From Omphiscola glabra (lineage: Eukaryota > Mollusca > Gastropoda > Lymnaeidae), in assembly GCA_964017045.1 (NCBI GenBank), contig OZ024795.1, positions 53,731,350 to 53,795,349 on the forward strand: a stretch of DNA of 64,000 nt, written 5' to 3'. The translations under genes were made by a program, and so were the position numbers. How positions within the stretch are numbered: the stretch's first letter is position 1; each line of letters begins with the position of its first letter. The notes under the pieces were generated by a model. That model was given only the letters and a program-made list of their open reading frames with translations, was not told where the DNA came from and ran no database searches. Of the stretch, positions 35,501 to 47,500 are shown piece by piece.

Positions 35501-38500
35501 AAAAAATAAAAGATCTCCAGATCTGGCACAGCTGAACGATAGATCAGAATAAAAATAAAAGAATAATCTAAATAAAAAATCTCGAACAATACTTTATTAT
35601 TTAATTAAGTTCTTTGCCTAATCAAGAAATCTCCTTTAAATGTGCAAATTATAAGATGTTAAAATTGCTTGAGGTGATGATTATTAAATGATGCAGTTCT
35701 TTTAAAAATATTTAACCAAAATTAAGTAAATTACAGCGCAGGAACAATAAAAACGGGCAACATCTTGTTAATGTATAAAGCTTTTTAAAATCCTACAGTT
35801 AACACTATGCTCTAAGCAAAAAGTCTTTGTAGTAAAAGATGAAATGAGTGAAGGAAATACCATTACCTGGAGAAGATATTCATAAAAGCATGAATAATTT
35901 TTTCTGTAAATGCCACTCCCATCTGTACACGCAAGCCTTGGAACATTGCTAGGAAGAAGGTCATGATATTTTCCACAACATCCACATCTTGGACGTAGAT
36001 TGGGAACACGGTGAGCGTTGTCAGGGTAACCTCCTGCAGGGACTGAAAACAAATCTGCTTGGATTTCACCACTTCTCCAGCAAGGGATTCCACCCAGTCC
36101 TGGCAGATGGTCATGGTCTTCTTGATCACATCTTTGGCTGGACACAGAGAGTACATACAGTGAATACTGTTAGCTCAAACAGAATCAAAACAAAAAATGA
36201 AAGTAGACAAAATTTAGCAAGTTTAAATTTAATCACCACCAAAAATGAAGCTATAAAAAAATCATATATTTAGTTCGAACAGAACCACATCTAAGAAAGA
36301 ATCATTTATGAAGCATGCCTCAAAGATTATTTTTATAGTGTAGTCGGCCAAATGGTTTTCAAGACCAAAACAGAAGCCTGAATTCTTAGAGATTTTAAAC
36401 AATCTTTAGCAAATATGGCAATCATTCTATCATGCTCCTAAACCCTTTGGAACCTGAACGAGAGACCTCACAAAGAATCCAATTGTCAATGGCTCTTAGA
36501 ACATTGGGTCAAATGGACATGAGGTACCGTAACAAACTATATTGTTTAACCCTTGACTTCTCATCCTAAAATATCCTGGGGTAAATTTAAACAAACAGAC
36601 ACACAAGCAAACCAAATTCCATGATTATAATTATAAAATGATACAAATTTTATTTATAATTTATCGCATAGTAGAAGGTCACTTTCAAGCCCCTGATTTT
36701 CATAAAAACCAGAGCTAGGACTAGGATTTACCTTGTGTTGGGTCTTTATTTCCCAAAGCACACATTCCATCACCAGCAAAGCACACATTCCTTCACTACC
36801 ATAGCACACATTCCACCACTAGCACTACTGTAGTTGAAGTCAGTGTCATTATCATTGTCTATTTGCTTTTATTATAATCATTTTTCAAAAACGTGATAAT
36901 ATTCCTTTGAATTGTTTAATTTATCATCAACTTGCTCTGATTTGAGTCCTTTGGCACCTCTATACACTGAAAAACATTAGTAAAACATAATACAAAAAAC
37001 AATGCATCCATGGGTGAAGCCATTACTGTGACCTTTTGCAAGTTATGAGGTGAACCCTGAAATCAGTATTTACACCACACTTTTATATACAGACTTTCAC
37101 TCTATGATAAGGTGCAGGAGACAGAAATATCGGTGTGGCGGGGTATGGAGTTATAACACATGGACAGAGAAAGTAGTATCGGAGTTTCAATAGGTTAAGC
37201 CAATAAACTCAAGTGGGTGCCTTTAAACAAGCCTCTGTACCGATACCATCATGTCTCGTACCAATACCATCATGTCTGGTGCCAATACCATCATGTTTGT
37301 TGTCAATACCAACATGTTTGATACAATACCATCATGTTTGGTACCAATACCATCATGTTTGGTGACAAAACGACCAGATTTAAAACATGTTTACCTTGCT
37401 CCTGAGTTGATTTACTGGTTGCCAGTTCAGGCAAGTTTCCCAGGGCAACAAATTGAGCCGTCAGTTGAGCAACAAGAGTCTTGTGAAGGTTTGCTCGGTT
37501 CTCCCAGTCCTGTTCCTGTGCCCCAACATTTGGCCACGGAAGCAGCAGATAGTGGGATAGAGAGCGGTAAATCAGTAGCTGGACCTGCCGCAGAAGGGAA
37601 TGTTTAGCAAATAATGACTAGATGAGGAAATGGTGAAATCGTTTGATCCATTAAAATTATAAAACGAAAGATTTCAATGAACAAAAAATATTTGGCCCAT
37701 TTTAAAAAGTAATATCTGAAGATTTACAGACAAAGCAACAGTTCAGTTTATAACCACGTTTTAGAGTACCGTACCGGTATTTATAAAAAAAAAAAAAGGT
37801 GTGACTACATTTATTTGCCAGTCCGTTTACCTCTTGTGCTAAACTCTGACACACCCCTTGACTGGCCAAGTCATACAGGGTGATGACTGGTGCCACTTGA
37901 AGTAGAAATGCCGGCCTGACAGTTGTACTAATAGACAGCAGCAAATGGGCAGCAGATTGTATTATCTTATCAGGGACCTGCAATTAAAGACTTTCATATT
38001 TTATATAATAATAATAATGGGATGTATTGATGATGTAGGGTTGATAGATCCATGTTACATGATAGATCTTATTGGTAATCATGAATTTAATAAAAAGATG
38101 TTAGAAAAGTCACACCATGTGCCTGAATCAAGACACAAAATCATTTTAAATTTTACCCTGTGATTCTGGTGAACCATAATAATAATATACCTGGTGAACC
38201 ATAATATACCTGGTGAACCATAATATACCTGGTGAACCATAATATACCTGGTGAACCATAATATACCTGTTTGTCAATGAGTGGCGTGATGGAATGGATG
38301 ATGACCAGAAGGATTGAATTGAACTCTTCCTTTTGTTGGTTGACCCTTAAACTTTCAGTGTAAAACTGAAACAGCCAGTGGGTATAAGCTTTGATGGCTG
38401 CCAGCGACTGGGCATGGCTGACAATACAAGAAAAATCATGTATTAACCTAAGACTGGGCATGGATGACAATACAAAAAAAATCATGTTTTAATCTGAGAC

Positions 38501-41500
38501 TGGGCATGGATGACAATAAAAGAAAAATCATGTTTTAATCTAAGATAGTACAGCATTTGATGACATAGTAAAAATATTGAAATATGCATTACACTGCATA
38601 TGTTGTTTCAAGAATAAATGAAATGGTCCAACTCACAAAATATTTGTCATGTACCGGTACTGCTGTTGGGGAGTAAAATAATTCTTAGCATTAATAATTA
38701 CATACTCTATCAATTCTTACACTTCAATGAAATCTTGCTGCAGTACCCCAGCTGATGTGGTCACTTCAAAGAACTTGATTCTACTTCCATAGGAAGTCAC
38801 ATGGACAAGTCTGAAACATTGGCTTGCAATGAAATGTTCCTCATTTATAACAATACATGGCAAATATTTGTAAATAAATTTGTTATACCGTATCTGTTTT
38901 CATAAGTAGAGCCTTGAAGATAGTCTACCATCATGTAAACTAAAACTTAAAGATAGTCAAATATCATGCAAACTATGACTTGAAGACTGTCTACTATATG
39001 ACTATGACTTGAAGACTGTCTACTATATGGCTATGACTTGAAGACTGTCTACTATATGGCTATGACTTGAAGACTGTCTACTATATGGCTATGACTTGAA
39101 GAACAGAAGTCTGAACCAACCTATTAACAATTTGCATTGCATTTGTGAACCTAGTAACAAAATGGTCTCCAGTAAAATGTACGGCTAATCTGCCTAAAGC
39201 TTGCAGAAGAGATGAGAGGTCACGGAGGGCGCAGTGAAGTCGCCTGCAGTCATTCTCGGCAGACACGCACAATCTCCGCTCATATCCTGTGCTGTCGACA
39301 AATTTCTCTATGCCAAGGTAGGTATCAACATGGTCTTGGAAAGGATCCCACTATATCGATATAAATAGTAGAAAAAAATATTTTTAGGCTTGAAAAGAAA
39401 AGAAAGAACAATTGGTTACAATTACATTGTGTACCTGTACATAAAAACTATAAATATTGAAACATAATTGCTCTCGTGCCACCTACCACAAGTTGGAACA
39501 CCTCTGGTGTCATCAACTCTGCCACTTTAGCAACAACTTCCAGGTTCTGCCTAAGAAAATGTTGCCATTCTGTTTCATCCTGAGGAGATAAGCCACAGAC
39601 TGGAATTGTCAGTTTAAAAATGTATCAAAATAGTTTGCACTGTGGTGCAATCAAGGTTAAAATCCAGGATCTACTGACCATCTGCAAATGCATGGACAGC
39701 TATGCCAAGCTCAACAAACCATTCACATGTATTTTGTTTTTCCCCCCTGATACAGTCAACTAAAGTAAAGTACAGTTAAATAGATACATTGTGAGTACAT
39801 TTTAAACAAACAATGTGAGTACAATTAAACATATACATTGTGAGTACAGTTTAAACAGATACATTGTGAGTACAGTTAAAACATACCCGGTATACATTGT
39901 GAGTACCGTTTAAACATATACGTTGTGAGTACAGTTTAAACATATACATTGTGAGTACAGTTTAAACATATACATTGTGAGTACAGTTACACATATACAT
40001 TGTGTGTACAGTTAAACAAACACATCATGAGTACTGTGAAACAAATAAATCAGTACTGTTAAAAAAATAACATTGTGAGTACGGTTTAAATAGATACATT
40101 TGTTCTACTCACATCATCATCTAGTGTGTCATCATCAAGTACTACATTTGTTCTACTCACATCATCATCTAGTGTGTCATCGTCAAGTACTACATTTATT
40201 CTACTCACATCATCATCTAGTGTGTCGTCGTCAAGTACTACATTTGTTCTACTCACATCATCATCTAGTGTGTCATTGACAAGTACTACATTTGTTCTAC
40301 TCACATCATCATCTAGTGTGTCATCATCAAGTACTACATTTGTTCTACTCACATCATCATCTAGTGTGTCGTCGTCAAGTACTACATTTGTTCTACTCAC
40401 ATCATCATCTAGTGTGTCATCGTCAAGTACTACATTTGTTCTACTCACATCATCATCTAGTGTGTCATCATCAAGTACTACATTTGTTCTACTCACATCA
40501 TCATCTAGTGTGTCGTCGTCAAGCTCTTCAAGCTGGGATTGGTTGTAACGGAATTGAAACTTCTGTAAAATACTGGAAACTAACGAGGTCAGAGCCTCCT
40601 TATACCTGGGAAAATTACCAAAAAAGTAAATACTTTAGGATAGAGCACATTTAGTAGACACTGGTCAAACAAAGTAAGCTGGTCAACAGATTAATTAGCA
40701 GTACTTTAGGATAGAGCACATTTAGTAGTCATTGGTCAGACAAAGTAAGCTGGTCATCAGATTAATTAACAATACTTTAGGATTACTACCCAACTCTAAC
40801 TAACAATCTGAATCGTTTTCGCAATAGTACTCTAATGATAAAAATAATATATGAATTTACAGTAACAGTATTTGAGGTGTCTCTGTGCAAATCTTGCAAA
40901 TTAATTTAATACTTTTACTTCAAACAATATCAGAAAACTAACTTCCTTTAATTTCAGCTCATTTCCATTTTGAGTAAACTATCAATTAATTTTATAGCTC
41001 TAGATAAATCTCTATATGAGAAAAAAATATATAATTTTTTAACAACTTAATGTGATCTGACAGATAATAGCATGAAATAGCAGCACTGAAAAATGTTCAA
41101 CCATGCGTTACCGTATGTAACCAAGGGAAGCTTTGAACCTGTCAGGGAGAAAACCATAACATTCCTTGGGTTGGAAAGTCAGTATGGTTTTTATTGTAGG
41201 ACCCATTTCATGTTTTATCAAATAACAAGAGGGTGTTGCCATTTACAGTTTACATCACAGTATGGACAAAACGCTTACTAGGAGATATTTACATCACAGT
41301 ATGGACAAAACGCTTACTAGGAGATATTTACATCACAGTATGGACAAAACGCTTACTAGGAGATATTTACATCACAGTATGGACAAAACGCTTACTAGGA
41401 GATATTTACATCACAGTATGGACAAAACGCTTACTAGGAGATATTTACATCACAGTATGGACAAAACGCTTACTAGGAGATATTTACATCACAGTATGGA

Positions 41501-44500
41501 CAAAACGCTTACTAGGAGATATTTACATCACAGTATGGACAAAACGCTTACTAGGAGATATTTACATCACAGTATGGACAAAACGCTTACCTAGGAGATA
41601 TTTACATCACAGTATGGACAAAATGCTTACTAGGAGATATTTACATCACAGTATGGACAAAACGCTTACTAGGAGATATTTACATCACAGTATGGACAAA
41701 ACGCTCACCTGAGAGATATTTATTTACATTACAGTATGGACAAAACGCTTACCTGAGAGATATTTACATCACAGTATGGACAAAACGCTTACCTGAGAGA
41801 TATGTTCAAAGTAGGGACAAAACGCTTACCTGAGAGATATGTTCACAGTATGGACAAAACACTTACCTGAGAGATATGTCTTCCTTGTTTATGGATCGTG
41901 CCTCAAGTCTGGTGTTTAAATAATCTAGGAACGTTATCCATATATCTAAACAGCTAAAATATCCGTCTGTACTTGGCTGTTGTGGAGAAGATAATACATA
42001 AATAGATTTTTTTGTTTTCCTTTATAATAATGATTGATGAAAGGATGAACGGAAGTGCCTTGCAGAAGAACCCAATCTTAATGACTAATGAAAGGATGAA
42101 CGGACGTGCCTTGCAGAAGAACCCAATCTCAAGCAGTGCTCATTCTAAAAGATGACATTGGCCATGTTTAACTATTTGAAAATTTTAAGTCAAATTTTAG
42201 CCTGGTCAAGCATCATTTAAAAAATCATTGCTGTCTGGTTACTGCTAGTCTGTTCTTGGCATTTCCTGCAATATATCATGCTGCTAAGGTACATTTTAAT
42301 TTTTGCTAAAGTAGTTTGCCCCTGGAACACTCTATTTTCAATAATTTGATCTGGTTTAGAGCCTCATAGTGTCTCTGACCTTACACCCAGCAGCTTTATA
42401 GGATCTTGATCTACACACTCTGTCACTTATTGAAATATGGAGACAAAAATTTGAACTAAACCTGGGCAGCCCATAATACAGAAAAAAGGGACATAGCAAG
42501 GAATAATGAAGTGTCTACCAATGACGAGCTCTTCTATTTTACAAAAATATTTTATTTCTACTTGTCTTATCCAATCATCCATTATATTTGACCTCTGCTT
42601 GTCTTATCCAAAAATCATCCCTTGTACTACATAATAATAACCAAGAAGATTTTAGGCCTAAATTTAATTTTTACTTTGATTGCATAAATATCTACTTGAA
42701 GGTCCATGTTTTTCATTGGCAGTAAATGAATTAAACAAATATCTACTTGAAGGTCCATGTTTTTCATTGGCAGTAAATGAATTAAACAAATATCTACTTG
42801 AAGGTCCATGTTTTTCATTGGCAGTAAATGAATTAAACAAATATCTACTTGAAGGTCCATGTTTTTCATTGGCAGTAAATGAATTAAACAAATATCTACT
42901 TGAAGGTCCATGTTTTTCATTGGCAGTAAATGAATTAAACAAATATCTACTTGAAGGTCCATGTTTTTCATTGGCAGTAAATGAATTAAACAAATATCTA
43001 CTTGAAGGTCCATGTTTTTCATTGGCAGTAAATGAATTAAACAAATATCTACTCAAAGGTTTTGTTCCTAAATGGTTATATCCCATATTGACAGAAGCAG
43101 TACTAGCCCAAAAACTGTACTGTCTTAGGCAAGTGACCATCGGATGATGCAATTGGCATTGAAAAGCTAATCAAAGACACTGTCAATCATTTGTGACCCC
43201 CGTCCCCCAAAAAACAAGACAAACATTTTTGGTCAGATATTTTGTTTTCCAGATTATTCAAGCAGCCATGTTTATGCCACTATCTTTGATGTTGTTCAAC
43301 ATGAATGAGAGAGCGGGTCTGGTTCATATATTGGCTCATAAGCAGGTTCATTCTGCTGCACATTCACTCTGCACAGCATACATACTGTGAGGAACCAAAG
43401 CACTGGCAAAATAATTTTTTTAAAAACAATCTTTCAAAATACTTTTCAAGTTACAACATGGTAAACTGTACCTGTCTAAATGTATATTTGAAGAGCAGGG
43501 ACAAGAACTCCAAGACAGGAAACTGAGGATTGGCTTCAAATCGACGCAAGTGGACACTGACAAAAAGCCCAAGGAAGTCAGTAAATTTGTCGACATATCT
43601 GAAATCGATATATTTTTTTTCAAGTTTAAAACCTCATTTGCATATAGGACACGTTTATAAAAATTACAATACAAAATATAACCTCTCCTAAATTATGAAT
43701 AAATAAAATAACTAATTAAGTTGTAAGTATTTGAGTTGGTGCAGTCTGAGGGGAAATTTGAACACAAGGTTTTCAACATTAGATAAGGACTGACACTTCA
43801 TCAAGTTCTTCTAGTCTGTTGCCAGAGGAATTTGTGTTGCTCTCTTTGGTAATCTTCTGGAGCAGGTTGAACGTCTGTTGGAACATCTGGAGAAGGAAGT
43901 CTTCAAACTCCTGAGGGACACAGTTTTTGCTGAGGATTTCATTGATACAGTTCATGGCCAGGACACCTAAAGAAAGAGAAGATACATTATTTATGGACAC
44001 AAACGTAGACATACACAAACAATTAAATCACAGATTGACATCAATATTAATCAAGGAATTTTAGACTTCAACATACTGAACTTTTACACCTACTGGTATA
44101 CAAAGTTTAGCGCAGACACCACCCAGCACCTGAACTTGTACTTGACTGAATTGGAGATTAACTAGAGATATTTACCTAGTTTGTGAGTGCTGCTACTAAA
44201 TGCACTGCTTCTAGAACTAGGACTGGAGTCGTTAAAGTCGGTTCTGGGCTGGCAGCCAAATGCAGCAAAGTGAAATATGGTGGAGAGAAGCTGGGGTCTG
44301 ACCACAGTAGATAATGGAACCCAGCACAGATAGTGAGCCAAGCAGGTCAAACCGGCCCAGCAGAGCTGCTGAGAGGCCGCGTCTAATGGGGGCAGAGCTT
44401 CCATCTGGGGACCTCGGCTAGGACTGCCAAGCAACAGCGAAACAATGTTTGCTGTTGAGAGACAAAATAAGGGAGAAAGAATTTATTATTTTTTAATTTG

Positions 44501-47500
44501 AAAACAGTAAAATAAAGAAATGAACATAAAACTACTTTCATATTGTGTTGATATATTCAACTTTTAAGAAATTAGCCAATTATAAAAAATTATAAGGCAA
44601 AAATCTCAGATTTAATGAATTTAAACGGAATTAAATTAATTCATGGTAATCAGACTTGCAAATCAATGGCAATATAAAAGTTACCATTGACAATGGGAGA
44701 AGTAGAAAACAGCTGACTGCTGCCTTGACGAGAGGATCTTCCTTCGCCAGATGTTGGGGACGGAGGTGGTGTTGCAGCTACTAAATGCCGATGTTTTTCC
44801 AGCATTGATTCCAGAATATCTGCAAATATAATAAAATAGATAATATCCCATACGGATTGGGCAATCAGTGGTCCAATCAGCAATCAGTGAACAGAGCACT
44901 AAGGTGGTGCAAAATAAAATAATCAATGTAATGCATGCACAATAATTAATCCTTATAAAACAAAGTAAAACATTCATAAAACAATTACTGCTGTACATTG
45001 TCAACTGACTGCTAATTTATTCTGTGCGTTTCCTGCATACATAACTCTTATTGACCAAAGTTACAATGACTTATATACTGTCTCCGGTAGATGACCCATT
45101 GGATAATGTAAGCAATGCACTGAACCACTTTTTTCTGGCTGTCTATGACATCTTTCGTTCAGTTACTTGTCAGCAGTGTTGCTTCATGTATGCTTATAAA
45201 GTCTGCTCACAGTGGTTATCACATGCTGAGGAACATCACAGCTCATCTGAATGAGTTGAACGCTTATAAAGTCTGCTCACAGTGGTTATCACATTCTGAG
45301 GAACATCACAGCTCATCTAAATGAGTTGAACACCATTAGGAGAAGGGAGACAAATGTTTAACCAAGCACAAAAGGTTTGAGAATTAAATAAAAACGACAG
45401 GACAGAACAGACCAGGACTTACTGTTTAAAGTGCTAAGAACAGCAGGAACCTGGAGCAACAACAATCGATGCAGCTCATCCTTCCTGGCCATGCTGACGT
45501 CGTCTCTAGGGGATGCCAGTTCTTCAGATGCCGTCTGGAGTAGGATCACTCCTAAGAGTGCCGTGTCAGACTGTTGTGCCAGCTTGAGAAAGCAGACATT
45601 ATAGTCATACATACACTGCAACTTCAATACTTGGTGCTTAAAATGGTTACACAAGTTTCTTGTTGTAATAAATAACTGATGTCTCAGTCTTATACCCAGA
45701 ATGCCTCAGTATCATACCCAGAATGTCTCAGTCTTATACCCAGAATGCCTCAGTCTTGTACCTAGAATGCCTCAGTCATATACCCAGAATGCCTCAGTCT
45801 CATACCCAGAATACCTCAGTCTTATACCCAGAAGTGGACAAAACTAACAATAATTTAGGATCCAAAACTTTTTCTATTAAGAGGCAGGATTTATATTTTC
45901 TTCAAATGCAGGCAAATTATTTCTCAAAAAGTCAGATGCCAGGTTCAAGTGCCATGGCGACCAGGCTTCCTGTATTCGCCTCTGCTAGTTACAACCAAGG
46001 CATTAGAACAGATATATCCCACACAGACTATGATCACATTGGGTCAATATTCTAACCTACTTGTAATATATTGGAGAAGAAATCAGGGTAGAAATGCGGC
46101 CAATCGCTTCGACCAATGTCTACAACCAGCTTTGCCAACTTGTTACGTATGTAGGATGGTACTCTAGTATGTTGATTCATGAGGAACTGAGTGAGACATG
46201 TTCGTATTTCTATTTTGTCGTTAGCTGCAAGGTTCATCCACTTGTGACTGATCAGTGTCTGCAAACAAGATTGTTTCTTTTAAATATTTTAATTTTCTCA
46301 CATGGGGAAAAAATGTAGACAAAACAACACAAACATGACATATAAATAATTCCAATAAATATGGTTCATGACTTAACTAGTGACAAGCAATTTGATAAAA
46401 CAACATTTTGCATAATAAAACTAACCATGGGATGGATGGATATACAAAACTATTATACTGACCTCTTGGACATTTAAGCAATACATCATGACATATTCAT
46501 TTTGAGTATTACTCATAAAGTACAGGCACATTTCCCAAGCATTGGACATCTGAGTGAAATTAGTCAAAATTGATTCTGGTTTTGAGAAAGAAAAAAAAGG
46601 CATTATTGAAGAATTACAAAAATTTGATTATTTTTGAAGACTACAACATTTTTTGCCTAAAAATAAATTTTCTTTTAAAACCAGGCCAAATGGGCTGCAT
46701 GCTTTGGACTTTTGTGTTTGAGATTTTTCCTTCAGAGTTTGCAAGCTCTCCAAGAACAGCTGCTTTTCTTGGCTCATGAGTTAAGTACGTAGGGATAATG
46801 AAAGTGGATTTTCATTACAAGATCTGTCAGAACAGGAGTGAGACTCCTCATTCCTTAGACTCCTGCTCTTATGCATTTTTGAAACAGGGTTCCATGTTGT
46901 CAAACCATCTGCAAGTGTCAACCCTGCCTGCATAGTTGTCTGTACAATGGTCTGTAAGTTTGGCTGTACAGTTGGTTGTACAGTTGTCTGTATGATTGTC
47001 TGTAGAGTTGGCTGTACAGTTGTCTATTAGAGTTGTCTGTACAGTTGGTTGTAAAGTTGTCCGTACAGTTATCTGTATGGTTGGCTGTAGAAATGTCTGT
47101 AGAGTTGTCTGTAGAGTTGGCTGTACAGTTCTGCCACAAGTTCTGCATTGGGGAAATTTCTTGGCCCAGTTTGATTAATTTGATATACTTTGGTTTATTC
47201 CTGTTTAACCACAAAGCAAAATTTTATTTTATTTTTGTTCTCATCTCTGTCTGGTTAAAAGCAAGTAAACAAATTTTCATATTTACTTCTAGGTGCTGAA
47301 GTCACACCAAGGAAGTCACGGTGGGAGCATTCCGAAGTAATATAACATATACATATATAACTAAATAAAACAGGTAATCCTACCAATTTCTCTTTTTCTA
47401 TCATTGTTAGTAGCTGCAGCAAAAAACTCATTCATCAGATCTTCCAGGGCATGCAGTGATTCATCAATGCTGGCCTGAAAATACATATCATATGTCTATA

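Noticed and set aside
37251..37607. 118-codon plus ORF
   Set aside because: Antisense of the XPO6 exon 37584-37395 plus flanking repeat; the minus strand carries the conserved protein.
41233..41712. Plus-strand ORFs of 110-159 codons (DIYITVWTKRLLG repeats)
   Set aside because: Antisense shadow of the XPO6 donor minisatellite.
42627..43152. ORFs on both strands over the 51-bp array
   Set aside because: Repeat artefacts in an XPO6 intron with no exon context on either side.
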